Source of the DNA: Dechloromonas agitata is5
GTDB taxonomy: Bacteria; Pseudomonadota; Gammaproteobacteria; Burkholderiales; Rhodocyclaceae
Length of the DNA: 64,000 bases
Direction: 5' to 3'
Assembly (NCBI RefSeq): GCF_000519045.1
Contig: NZ_KI912532.1
Coordinates: forward strand, 1,116,001 to 1,180,000
Below, piece after piece: positions 16,032 to 25,206 of this stretch (the stretch's first letter is position 1; each line of letters opens with the position of its first letter). Below the pieces are notes generated by a model, which saw only the letters and a program-made list of their open reading frames with translations, was not told the origin of the DNA and ran no database searches. Both the position numbers and the translations under genes were made by a program.

Positions 16032-16586
16032 TTAGGCTGCCAGTTTCACCAGGGAGCCATGGTTGTCGACGATGCGGATGAGCTGGGCGTAGTGGCTGCC
16101 CGACTTCTCCAGATTTGCAGCAATGACCTTGAGCACCTTCCCGGCGTCGCCGAGGAAGACCTTGGATTCGTCCTCGCCCAGTTCGGAAACGAACTCCAGG
16201 AGCAGCGGCAGGTAGTCCGGCAGTTCCTTCTCGTCGTGACTGTAGCCGTAGGTCTTGAGGTGCTCGGTGAGGTCGATCAGGGCTGGGCCGCGGGTCTTCT
16301 CCTCGCCGAAGATGTGATGGGTTAGGTGCAGGCTGTGCTCGGCCGTCAGGTCGAAGGTCTGCACGTAACGGGCTTGCAGCTCGGTCGCCTCCTGGGCCAG
16401 CAGGTCTTCCAGGAAGAGGGCGATGGCGAGCCGCTCCTCCTGGCTGAAAACCTGCTGCCGGTCGAGATCGAACACCAGGTCCCGGGCCCCGCCCGGGCCG
16501 GCCTCGGCGACGGCCTGGCGCAGTTCCGCCAGAAGCGCGTCGGAGGGGTAGTCCAGGAGGACCGAGAGCAGTTTGAACAGGCGCAT
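16032..16586 (-). CDS. narJ: Nitrate reductase assembly chaperone NarJ
   Basis: Cytoplasmic chaperone (184 residues) for cofactor insertion into NarG and membrane docking. All-alpha TorD/NarJ fold; the motif YVQTFDLTAEHSLHLTHHIF is typical. The start MRLFKLLS was chosen because TAAGGAG sits 6-7 bases upstream; an upstream in-frame ATG lies inside narH and lacks a ribosome site. Confidence 0.94.
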   Translation of the reverse strand: MRLFKLLSVLLDYPSDALLAELRQAVAEAGPGGARDLVFDLDRQQVFSQEERLAIALFLEDLLAQEATELQARYVQTFDLTAEHSLHLTHHIFGEEKTRGPALIDLTEHLKTYGYSHDEKELPDYLPLLLEFVSELGEDESKVFLGDAGKVLKVIAANLEKSGSHYAQLIRIVDNHGSLVKLAA

Positions 16587-16596
16587 GGCGGTCTCC

Positions 16597-18150
16597 TTAC
16601 TTGCCACGGGGGGCGGCAGCGGGGGCCGGTTCGCGCGGCTCCATGGATTCCTTGCGGCGATCCGGGAACAGCGAGAGGGTGGACATGCCGCTGGAGGTAT
16701 CGTTGCCGAAGCTGAAACCGTTCTGGCCCTGGAAGGCGTGGTAGTCGTCGATCTGGATCTCCTGGTGGGAGGTCGGGATGACGAAGCGATCCTCGTAGTT
16801 GGCGATGGCCAGGTAGCGGTACATGCTCTTGGCGGTTTCCTCGCTGATGCCGGCGTTGACCAGGGCGCGGGTATCCGGGGTGCCTTCGACGTGGATGGAG
16901 CGCATGTAGGAGCGCATGGCGATCAGGCGGTTCAGCGCCGACACGATGTACTCCTCCTTGCCCGCCGTCAGCAGGTTGGCCAGGTACTTCACCGGCAGGC
17001 GCATGGCCTCGGCCTTCGGAATGCAGCCGTCGGATTCCGTCGGCAGCTTCTTCTGGTCGATCTGGGACTGGACCGGCGAGAGCGGCGGCACGTACCAGAT
17101 CATCGGCAGGGTGCGGAATTCCGGATGCAGCGGGAAGGCGATCTTCCATTCGACGGCCATCTTGTAGATGGGCGACTTCTGGGCGGCGTCGATCCACGAC
17201 TGGGGAATGCCATCGGCCAGGGCCTGGGCGATGATCTTCGGATCATGGGGGTCGACGAAGAGGTCGAGGTGGGCCTTGTAGATGTCCTGCTCGTTGTCGG
17301 TGCTGGCGGCGTCGAGGATCCGGTCGGCATCGTAGAGGATGATGCCGTTGTAGCGGATACGGCCGACGCAGGACTCGGAACAGACCGTGGGCAGGCCGGA
17401 TTCGACACGCGGGTAGCAGCCGATGCACTTCTCAGCCTTGGAGGATTCCCAGTTGAAGAAGACCTTCTTGTACGGGCAGCCGGAGATGCACATCCGCCAG
17501 CCGCGGCAACGGTCCTGGTCGGCGAGGACGATACCGTCCTCTTCCCGCTTGTAGAGCGCGCCGGAGGGGCAGGAAGCGACACAGGCCGGGTTGATGCAGT
17601 GGTTGCAGATGCGGGGCAGGTAGAGGTGGAAGGTGTTCTCGAACTGCTTGTACATCTCCTTCTCCATGTTGGAGAAGTTGGCGTCCTTCGAACGCTTCTC
17701 GAACTCGCCGGCCAGGTCGTCTTCCCAGTTCGGGCCCCAGGTGATCTTTTCCATCTTCTCGCCGGTGATCTGGGAGACGGGGCGGGCGGTGGGCGCGGCT
17801 TCCGACAGCGGCGCGTTCTGCAGGCGGGCGTAGTCGTAGGTGAAGGGCTCGTAGTAATCGTCGATCTGCGGCATGTTGGGGTTGGCGAAGATCTGCACGA
17901 TCTTCTTCAACTTGCCGCCGGCCTTCAGTTCCAGCTTGCCGTTGACCTTGGTCCAGCCACCCAGCCACTTCTCCTGGTTTTCCCAGTTCTTCGGGTAACC
18001 GATGCCGGGCTTGGACTCGACGTTGTTGAACCAGGCGTACTCGACGCCCTTGCGGTTGGTCCAGACGTTCTTGCAGGTGACCGAGCAGGTGTGGCAGCCG
18101 ATGCACTTGTCGAGGTTGAAGACCATCGCGAATTGCGCGCGAATTTTCAT
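16597..18150 (-). CDS. narH: Nitrate reductase iron-sulfur subunit NarH
   Basis: Electron-transfer subunit (517 residues) with three [4Fe-4S] and one [3Fe-4S] cluster. Visible cluster motifs are CIGCHTCSVTCKN near the N-terminus, CNHCINPACVASCP, CRGWRMCISGCPYKK (Trp in place of one cysteine, as in the [3Fe-4S] group) and CIGCYPRVESGLPTVC. Length is normal. It lies 33 bases after narG. Confidence 0.97.
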   Translation of the reverse strand: MKIRAQFAMVFNLDKCIGCHTCSVTCKNVWTNRKGVEYAWFNNVESKPGIGYPKNWENQEKWLGGWTKVNGKLELKAGGKLKKIVQIFANPNMPQIDDYYEPFTYDYARLQNAPLSEAAPTARPVSQITGEKMEKITWGPNWEDDLAGEFEKRSKDANFSNMEKEMYKQFENTFHLYLPRICNHCINPACVASCPSGALYKREEDGIVLADQDRCRGWRMCISGCPYKKVFFNWESSKAEKCIGCYPRVESGLPTVCSESCVGRIRYNGIILYDADRILDAASTDNEQDIYKAHLDLFVDPHDPKIIAQALADGIPQSWIDAAQKSPIYKMAVEWKIAFPLHPEFRTLPMIWYVPPLSPVQSQIDQKKLPTESDGCIPKAEAMRLPVKYLANLLTAGKEEYIVSALNRLIAMRSYMRSIHVEGTPDTRALVNAGISEETAKSMYRYLAIANYEDRFVIPTSHQEIQIDDYHAFQGQNGFSFGNDTSSGMSTLSLFPDRRKESMEPREPAPAAAPRGK

Positions 18151-18183
18151 TTCGTTTCTCCTAAATTGCGTGTCGGTTCGCGA

Positions 18184-21100
18184 TTACTTCTTGCCAATGC
18201 CGGCCGGGTTGCGCTGTGCTTCGCGCTCCGGCGTCAGCGGACGTTCCAGCCAGTCGATATCCTTGTCCTCGACCTTGTGCAGGACGACCTGCTCGTCGCG
18301 GTTGCAACCGACGGTGCCGTAGTAGTTGAAGCTGTAGGCCAATTGGGCGTAGCCGCCGACCATGTTGGTGGGCTTCACGACAACGCGGGTCACCGAGTTG
18401 AGGATGCCGCCGCGCTTGCCGGACGACGGGCTGCCCGGGACGTTCACGTTCTTTTCCTGGGCGTGGTACATGAGGGCCATGCCGCGGGGAACGCGCTGGG
18501 AGACCACGGCGCGGGCCATGGTGGCGCCGTTGCCGTTGATGGCCTCCACCCAGTCGTTGTCGGCGATGCCGATGGACTGGGCGTCATCCTCGGAGATCCA
18601 GACGTACGGGCCGCCGCGGAACAGGGTCAGCATCCGCAGGTTGTCCTGGTAGCTGGAGTGGATGCCCCACTTGGAGTGCGGCGTGATCCACGACAGGGTC
18701 AGGTGCGGCTTGCGGCGCACGCTGTCCGGCACCTGTTCGTGGGCCTTGAGGTCCACCGGCGCCTTGAAGACGCAGAAGCCTTCGCCGAAGTCGAGGAACC
18801 ACTCGTGATCCTGGTAGAAGTGGGCACGGCCAGTCAGCGTCCGGAAGGGGATGTGCTCATGGACGTTGGTGTAACCGGCGGTGTAGGAGACATGCTCGGA
18901 CTCGATGCCGGACCAGGTGGGCGCGGTGATGATCTTGCGTGGCTGGGCGACGATGTCGCGGAAGGTGATCTTGTCCTCGTGACGGCCGGCATAGAGGTGG
19001 TGGTGGTCGATGCCGGTTTTCTTGGACAGCGCGGTCCACGACTTGTGGGCCACCTCGCCATTGGTTTCCGGCGCCATGCGCATGACCGAGTCGCAGACGT
19101 AGATGTCTTCCTCGAGGGACGGCATGCCCTTGGACACGCCTTCTTCCTTGACGGTGCCGTTGAGCGAGGCCAGTTCCTGGTATTCCTGCTCGGTGTTCCA
19201 GTCGATGCCCTTGACGTTGTTGCCGACCTTGGTCATCAAGGGGCCCAGCGCGATGTACTTGTTGTAGATCTGGGTGAAGTCGCGCTCGACAACCTTGATG
19301 GCGGCCATCGTCTTGCCCGGGATCGGCTCGCACTCGCCGCGCTTCCAGTTCTGGACCTGGCCGAAGGGCTGGGCGAGTTCCATGGCGGAGTCGTGCTGCA
19401 TCGGCAGGGATACCAGATCCTTCTTGGTGCCCAGGTGCTTGGCAGCGAGGCCGGAGAAGGTCTTGGCCAGGGTGCGGAAGATCTGCCAGTCGGACTTGGA
19501 CTCCCAGCCCGGGGTGACCGCTTCGCCCAGCGGGTGGATGAAGGGGTGCATGTCGGTGGTGTTGAGGTCGTTCTTCTCGTACCACGTGGCGGTCGGCAGG
19601 ATGATGTCGGAGTAGGCGCCGGTGGAGTTGAGGCGGAAGTTGATGTCCACCATCAGGTCCAGCTTGCCGGTCGGGCCTTCTTCCAGGTACTTGACCTGGC
19701 TACAGGCGGCGCCGGCGGTGCCTTCCTGCATCACGCCGTTCTGGGCGCCGAGCAGGTGCTTGAGGAAGTACTCGTGCCCCTTCGCGGAGGTGCCGATCAG
19801 GTTGGAGCGCCAGACGAACAGGTTGCGCGGCCAGTTGATCGGGTTGTCCGGATCAGCGATGGCCACATCCAGCTTGCCTTCCTTCAACTGCTGGGCGACG
19901 TACTTGCCGACGGCCGCTTCATCGGTGGCGCCGGCCTTCTCGGCTTCAGCCAGCAGTTCGATCGGGTTGCGGTTGAAGTTGGGCGCACTCGGCAGCCAGC
20001 CCATGCGGGCGGCATCGACGTTGTAGTCGGCCAGGGTGTAGCCCTTGTACTTGTTCTTGCCGGCGGGCGACAGCAGGGCGTCGGCGTCCACCGTCTCGTA
20101 GCGCCACTGGTCGGTGTGGAAGTACCAGTAGGAGGTGGAGTTCATGTGGCGGGGCGGACGCGACCAGTCGAGGCCGAAGGCGATGGGCGCCCAGCCGGCC
20201 TGCGGGCGCAGCTTTTCCTGGCCGACGTAGTGACCCCAGCCGCCGCCACTCTGGCCGACGCAGCCGCACATGTGCAGCAGGTTCATGACCGAACGGTAGG
20301 TCATGTCGTTGTGGTACCAGTGGTTGATCGCGGCGCCCATGATGACCATGGACTTGCCCTTGGTCTTGGCGGCGTTGTCGGCGAATTCACGGCCGGTACG
20401 CTCGATGTCGGCGGCCTTGACGCCGGTGACCTTGGCGGCCCAGGCCGGGGTGTAGGCGACATCGGCGTCGTTATAGGACTTGGCGACATTGGCGCCGCCG
20501 AGGCCGCGGTCGATACCGTACTGGGCGATCTGCAGGTCGAAGACGGAGGCGACCAAGGCTTCCTCGCCGCTGGCCAGCTTCAGCTTGCGGACCGGCACGT
20601 TGCGGAAGAGGAGGTCGGGTTCGCCTTCGTTGTAGTGCGGGAAACCAACGGAGACCACGTCGTCCTTGCTGCCGATGCAGGACAGTTCGGCTTCGATCTC
20701 GGCGCCGGAGCCGGCCTTCTCGAGCAGGTTCCACTTGCCGTCCTCGCCCCAGCGGAAGCCGATGGAGCCGTTGGGGGCGACGAAGGACTGGCTCTTCTTG
20801 TCGAAGACGACGGTCTTCCATTCCGGGTTGTTCGACTCGCCGAGGTTGCCGTCGAAGTCGGAGGCGCGCAGGTTGCGGTCGGTGACGTAGCCGTCGCCAT
20901 GCTTGCGCAGCATGACCTGCATCGGGAAGTCGGTGTACTTGCGGGCGTATTCCTGGAAGTACGGATCCTGCTTGTCGATGTAGAACTCTTTCAGCGCGAC
21001 GTGGCCCATGGCCAGGAAGGCGGCGGTGTCGGTACCCTGGCGGACCGGCATCCAGAGGTCGGCGAACTTGACGTACTCGGCGTAGTCCGGGGCCATGGAT

Positions 21101-21936
21101 ACGATCTTGGCGCCCTTGTAGCGCACTTCGGTGGCGAAGTGGGCATCCGGGGTGCGGGTCATCGGCAGGTTGGCGCCGGTGATGATCAGGTAGGTCGAGT
21201 TGTACCAGTCGGCGGCTTCCGGCACGTCGGTCTGCTCGCCCCAGGTCTGCGGCGAGGCGGCCGGCAGGTCGCAGTACCAGTCGTAGAAGGAGCCGCAGGC
21301 ACCGCCGATGAGGGACAGGTAGCGGGCGCCGGAGGCGTAGGAGATCTGCGACATGGCCGGGATTGGCGAGAAGCCGTAGATGCGGTCCGGGCCCCACTTC
21401 TTGATGGTGTAGATGTTGGCGGCGGCCATGATCTCGTTGACCTCGTCCCAGGTCGTGCGGACGAAGCCGCCCAGGCCGCGCACGCGAACGTACTTGTCGC
21501 GCTTGGCGTTATCGGCCTGAATGGCTTCCCAGGCTTCGACCGGGTCCTTGCCGGACTGGCGTTCGGCGCGGTAGAGATCGAGCAGGCGGCCGCGGATCAT
21601 CGGATGCTTGATGCGGTGCGGCGAGTAGAGATACCAGGAGAACGAGGCGCCGCGCTGGCAGCCGCGCGGCTCGTGGTTGGGCAGATCGTCGCGGGTGCGC
21701 GGGTAGTCGGTCTGCTGCATTTCGAAGGCAACCAGGCCGTTCTTGACGAAAATCTTCCAGGAGCAGCCGCCGGTACAGTTGACGCCGTGCGTCGAGCGCA
21801 CCACCTTGTCGTGGCGCCAGCGGTTGCGGTAGGCGTCCTCCCACTTGCGATCTTCATTGGTCACGATGCCATGACCATCGGCGAAGGTGCTTTGCACCTT
21901 GCTGAGGAATTTCAGGCGGTCAAGAAAATGACTCAT
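18184..21936 (-). CDS. narG: Respiratory nitrate reductase catalytic subunit NarG
   Basis: Cytoplasm-facing molybdenum enzyme (1250 residues) reducing nitrate to nitrite with quinol electrons. The N-terminal FS0 cluster ligands are visible as H50, C54 and C58 (HGVNCTGGC), with a further cysteine in RGCQRGAS. The Mo-site region YDWYCDLPAASPQTWGEQ is conserved, including the family's Asp ligand. There is a good RBS (AGGAG, 7 bases). It is the third gene of narK1-narK2-narGHJI. Confidence 0.98.
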   Translation of the reverse strand: MSHFLDRLKFLSKVQSTFADGHGIVTNEDRKWEDAYRNRWRHDKVVRSTHGVNCTGGCSWKIFVKNGLVAFEMQQTDYPRTRDDLPNHEPRGCQRGASFSWYLYSPHRIKHPMIRGRLLDLYRAERQSGKDPVEAWEAIQADNAKRDKYVRVRGLGGFVRTTWDEVNEIMAAANIYTIKKWGPDRIYGFSPIPAMSQISYASGARYLSLIGGACGSFYDWYCDLPAASPQTWGEQTDVPEAADWYNSTYLIITGANLPMTRTPDAHFATEVRYKGAKIVSMAPDYAEYVKFADLWMPVRQGTDTAAFLAMGHVALKEFYIDKQDPYFQEYARKYTDFPMQVMLRKHGDGYVTDRNLRASDFDGNLGESNNPEWKTVVFDKKSQSFVAPNGSIGFRWGEDGKWNLLEKAGSGAEIEAELSCIGSKDDVVSVGFPHYNEGEPDLLFRNVPVRKLKLASGEEALVASVFDLQIAQYGIDRGLGGANVAKSYNDADVAYTPAWAAKVTGVKAADIERTGREFADNAAKTKGKSMVIMGAAINHWYHNDMTYRSVMNLLHMCGCVGQSGGGWGHYVGQEKLRPQAGWAPIAFGLDWSRPPRHMNSTSYWYFHTDQWRYETVDADALLSPAGKNKYKGYTLADYNVDAARMGWLPSAPNFNRNPIELLAEAEKAGATDEAAVGKYVAQQLKEGKLDVAIADPDNPINWPRNLFVWRSNLIGTSAKGHEYFLKHLLGAQNGVMQEGTAGAACSQVKYLEEGPTGKLDLMVDINFRLNSTGAYSDIILPTATWYEKNDLNTTDMHPFIHPLGEAVTPGWESKSDWQIFRTLAKTFSGLAAKHLGTKKDLVSLPMQHDSAMELAQPFGQVQNWKRGECEPIPGKTMAAIKVVERDFTQIYNKYIALGPLMTKVGNNVKGIDWNTEQEYQELASLNGTVKEEGVSKGMPSLEEDIYVCDSVMRMAPETNGEVAHKSWTALSKKTGIDHHHLYAGRHEDKITFRDIVAQPRKIITAPTWSGIESEHVSYTAGYTNVHEHIPFRTLTGRAHFYQDHEWFLDFGEGFCVFKAPVDLKAHEQVPDSVRRKPHLTLSWITPHSKWGIHSSYQDNLRMLTLFRGGPYVWISEDDAQSIGIADNDWVEAINGNGATMARAVVSQRVPRGMALMYHAQEKNVNVPGSPSSGKRGGILNSVTRVVVKPTNMVGGYAQLAYSFNYYGTVGCNRDEQVVLHKVEDKDIDWLERPLTPEREAQRNPAGIGKK

Positions 21937-22001
21937 TGTTTGCTCCTAGTGATGCGGTAGCGCGTGATTACCGCGTTGGTTATTTCCGAGGTTGGCCTTG
22001 A

Positions 22002-23654
22002 TTAAGGGTTTTGGATGTAGGCGTTCTTGCGCAGGTAGAACCACCAGTTCACCCCCACGCAGACGGCGTAGAAGACGGCAAAGCCGTACATGGCGTATTC
22101 CGGTGTGCCAGCCTTGATCTGTCCGCCGATGACGACCGGCGCGATGAAGGAACCATAGGCGGCCACCGCCGAGGTCCAGCCGAGAACCGGGCCGCGCTGG
22201 TTCTGATCGAACACGTAGCCGACGGTACGGAAGGTCGAACCGTTGCCCAGGCCGGAGGCGGCGAAGAGCAGCACGAACATGCCCATGAACAGGAAGAAGT
22301 ACTGTTCCGGCGTGGCAGAGTGATAGGCGAGGAACATCACGTAGCCGGTCACCGCGGAAGCGACCACGAGCACGATGGAAATCCACTGGGTCACGATGGA
22401 GCCGCCGACCTTGTCGGAAATCCAGCCGCCGATCGGACGGATCAGGGCGCCGACGAAGGGGCCGATCCAGGCATACATGAGGGCCGACGGGGCATTGGGG
22501 TTCTTGGTATGGACCCAGGCGTTGGTCGCCGGGTCGAGCACATGGGTGTTGCCGAAGATGACGGTGATCGACAGCGGCAGGGCCATCGAGAAGCCGATGA
22601 AGGAGCCGAAGGTCACCACGTACAGCGCGGTCATCGACCACGTGTGCTTGTTGCTGAAGATGGAAAACTGCTTGTTGAGGTTTTCCTTCATTTCGCCGGT
22701 GGCGACGGCCTTCATGGCGAACAGGGTGCCGAAGCAGACCAGCGGCAGGACGACCCACATGCCGTTGCCGGACAGCAGGCCGCTGCCGGTGGGCGCCGGC
22801 AGGTAGAGGTAGAGGCCGATGGCCGAGATGACCAGTGCCAGGCCGTAGAACAGGATGATGCGGCCGAGTGCGGCGGCGGTGGAGCCGATGCCCGGGGAAA
22901 CGGCGCTGATGTTGTTCATGCCGAACCAGCCGATGACCGCCAGCGGCACCAGCAGGAAGAGCCAGACGAAACCGGCGTTCTGGACGTATGACAGCGTGCC
23001 GGCCGGGATCTTGCCGATCAGCGTCGCGGAGTCCTTGACCAGCGGCATCGGATCACCCCCCAGGCCGCCCAGGATGGCGATGGTCATGACGGCCGGGATG
23101 AGGAGCTGCGAGGTGGTGACGCCGAAGTTGCCCAGACCGGCGTTGAGGCCGAGTGCCGTGCCTTGCTGGCTCTTGGGGAAGAAGGTGCTGATGTTGGACA
23201 TCGAGCAGGCGAAGTTGCCGCCCCCCATGCCGGAGAGCAGGGCCATCAGCTGAAAGACCCACAGCGGGGTGCTCTTGTCCTGCAGGGCGATGCCGGTTCC
23301 CAGCGCCGGCAGCATCAGCAGGGCGGTGGTCAGCCAGACCGTGTTGCGTCCGCCGCACATGCGGATGAAGAACGAGGCGGGAATGCGGGTGGTGGCGCCG
23401 GAAAGGCCGGCGATGGCGGCAATCGAGAACAGTTCGTCCGGCTTGAACGGGAAGCCGGCGTTGGCCATCTGCACGGTAATGATGCCCCACATCAGCCAGA
23501 CGGCGAAGCCGCACAGCAGGCTGGGAATGGAAATCCACAGGTTGCGGTTGGCGATGCGCTTGCCGGTGGATTCCCAGAACGCTTTGTCCTCCGGGCGCCA
23601 GTCGACCAAGTCGACGCTGCTCGTCACCTGTGGCGCGGTGTTGTTCGAACTCAT
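22002..23654 (-). CDS. narK2: Nitrate/nitrite transporter, NarK2-type
   Basis: Major facilitator protein of the NNP family (550 residues, about 12-14 hydrophobic helices). The nitrate-signature-like region NISTFFPKSQQGTALGLNAG and the conserved Arg in ATTRIPASFF are present. In paired narK1-narK2 systems this longer member is usually the nitrate/nitrite antiporter. It has about 35 extra residues before the first helix. It lies between narK1 and narG. Confidence 0.88.
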   Translation of the reverse strand: MSSNNTAPQVTSSVDLVDWRPEDKAFWESTGKRIANRNLWISIPSLLCGFAVWLMWGIITVQMANAGFPFKPDELFSIAAIAGLSGATTRIPASFFIRMCGGRNTVWLTTALLMLPALGTGIALQDKSTPLWVFQLMALLSGMGGGNFACSMSNISTFFPKSQQGTALGLNAGLGNFGVTTSQLLIPAVMTIAILGGLGGDPMPLVKDSATLIGKIPAGTLSYVQNAGFVWLFLLVPLAVIGWFGMNNISAVSPGIGSTAAALGRIILFYGLALVISAIGLYLYLPAPTGSGLLSGNGMWVVLPLVCFGTLFAMKAVATGEMKENLNKQFSIFSNKHTWSMTALYVVTFGSFIGFSMALPLSITVIFGNTHVLDPATNAWVHTKNPNAPSALMYAWIGPFVGALIRPIGGWISDKVGGSIVTQWISIVLVVASAVTGYVMFLAYHSATPEQYFFLFMGMFVLLFAASGLGNGSTFRTVGYVFDQNQRGPVLGWTSAVAAYGSFIAPVVIGGQIKAGTPEYAMYGFAVFYAVCVGVNWWFYLRKNAYIQNP

Positions 23655-23676
23655 TGCAATTCCTAAGTGGTGAAAA

Positions 23677-24942
23677 TCATTCGAGGTTGTCGGCGGCGAC
23701 CAGCTCGTGCTTGCCGCGCATCACGTCGGCATCGCGTACCTCGGTCCAGTACATCCAGATCAGGGAGACCCAGACCACGCCGTACATCAACATGAAGCAG
23801 GAGGAGCGGATGCCGGTCAGGTCGACCAGGGCGCCGAACATGATGGGCAGCAGGAAGCCGCCGAGGCCGCCGGCCAGGCCGACGATGCCGGAGATGACAC
23901 CGATGTTGCTGGGGTAATCGTCGGAGATGTACTTGAAGACCGAGGCCTTGCCGACCGCCATGGCGACGCCGACGGTGAACATCAGCGCGGTGAAGACGTA
24001 TTCATTGAGGTAGATGTGATAGGTCTGCGGGCCGGTGACCGTCTTGACCGTGAATTCGGTCTGCGGGTAGGAAAGGATGAACAGGCAGACCCAGCAGACC
24101 CAGAGCACCGACCAGGTCACCTTGTGGGCGCCGTACTTGTCGGAGAACCAGCCGCCCAGGGCGCGCAGCACGCCGCCGGGCAGGGAGAAGCAGGCGGCCA
24201 GGAAGGCGGCGCTCTTCAGGTCGAAGCCGTATTCCTGCACGTAGTACTTGGTCATCCACAGGGCCAGGGCGACATAGCCGCCGAAGACGATGGAGTAGTA
24301 CTGGCAGATCTTCCAGACGTTCGGGTCCTTCAGGGCCTTCAACTGGTGGCCGACCGTGACGTGCGATTCGACCCGGTGCGACGGGTCGCTGTAGGTGAAG
24401 AAGAAGAAGGCCAGGGCGGTGACCAGCATCAGCACCGAGAAAATGGTCGGCACCATGGTCCAGCCCCAGGCGACGACGATCGATGGGGCGATCAGCTTGG
24501 TCAGCGCAGCGCCGGCGTTGCCGGCACCGAAGACCCCCATCGCAAAACCCTGGTTCTTCTTGTCGAACCAGCGGGCGCAGTAGGCGATGCCGACCGAGAA
24601 GGCACCGCCGGCAATGCCGACGAACAGGCCGGCGACCAGCAGCTGCCAGTATTCGGTTGCCTGGCCGATCAGGTAGATCGGGATGACCGTGATCAGCATG
24701 ATCGTGAAAAAGACAGGGCGGCCGCCGAACTTGTCCGTCATCATGCCCAGCGGCAGACGAACCAGCGATCCGGTCAGCACCGGCATGGCTGCCAGGATGC
24801 CGAACTGGGTTTCATTGAGGCCCAGCTGCTCCTTGATCGGAATACCGATCACCGCAAATATCATCCAGACCATGAAACAAACGGTGAATGCGACCGTGCT
24901 CATGATCAGCACGGAAATCTGCTTGGATTTCTGGCTTGCCAC
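23677..24942 (-). CDS. narK1: Nitrate transporter, NarK1-type
   Basis: Major facilitator protein of the NNP family (421 residues, 12 helices), most like the proton-coupled nitrate symporters called NarK1. The nitrate-signature stretch WFDKKNQGFAMGVFGAGNAG and Arg in GSLVRLPLGMMTDK are present. The start is GTG, 6 bases after GGGGAGGG. It is the first gene of the nar operon; its promoter must lie in the 264 bases shared with divergent hypF. I found no perfect FNR box there, only a single NarL-like heptamer TACCTCT. Confidence 0.88.
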   Translation of the reverse strand: MASQKSKQISVLIMSTVAFTVCFMVWMIFAVIGIPIKEQLGLNETQFGILAAMPVLTGSLVRLPLGMMTDKFGGRPVFFTIMLITVIPIYLIGQATEYWQLLVAGLFVGIAGGAFSVGIAYCARWFDKKNQGFAMGVFGAGNAGAALTKLIAPSIVVAWGWTMVPTIFSVLMLVTALAFFFFTYSDPSHRVESHVTVGHQLKALKDPNVWKICQYYSIVFGGYVALALWMTKYYVQEYGFDLKSAAFLAACFSLPGGVLRALGGWFSDKYGAHKVTWSVLWVCWVCLFILSYPQTEFTVKTVTGPQTYHIYLNEYVFTALMFTVGVAMAVGKASVFKYISDDYPSNIGVISGIVGLAGGLGGFLLPIMFGALVDLTGIRSSCFMLMYGVVWVSLIWMYWTEVRDADVMRGKHELVAADNLE

Positions 24943-25206
24943 GTTTCCCTCCCCTCGGTCAGGCTTTTATTTCAACCGGCGGACGATACGTGACGCCCGC
25001 AGGGGGGAACATTCGCTCTTGGTAGATGCGTAGGAAACCAGAGGTACGAGGCAGGCCAGGCCGCGCCTAGTTCAATCAGCCCGGCGGGGTGGGTGGGCGA
25101 GCCTAAAGGTGTAGTCCGAGCAGCCGGCGTTGGCCAGTCGCCTGGCCGCGTAATGCGCGAAAGAGCGGCTCGGCGTAAGCTTCCGGCTTTTCCTCGAGGG
25201 ATGGGC

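Noticed and set aside
16573..21960. A 1795-codon open frame on the plus strand opposite narG, narH and narJ
   Set aside because: Antisense shadow of GC-rich coding DNA; low-complexity Gly/Val/Asp/Leu composition, while the opposite strand encodes clear NarG/NarH.
24943..25206. FNR box for the nar operon
   Set aside because: No TTGAT-N4-ATCAA-like site found; only one NarL-type heptamer (TACCTCT), too weak to list as a feature.
25093..25206. N-terminal extension of HypF by 38 codons
   Set aside because: Arg/Gly-rich and unlike the family; a ribosome site fits ATG 25207.
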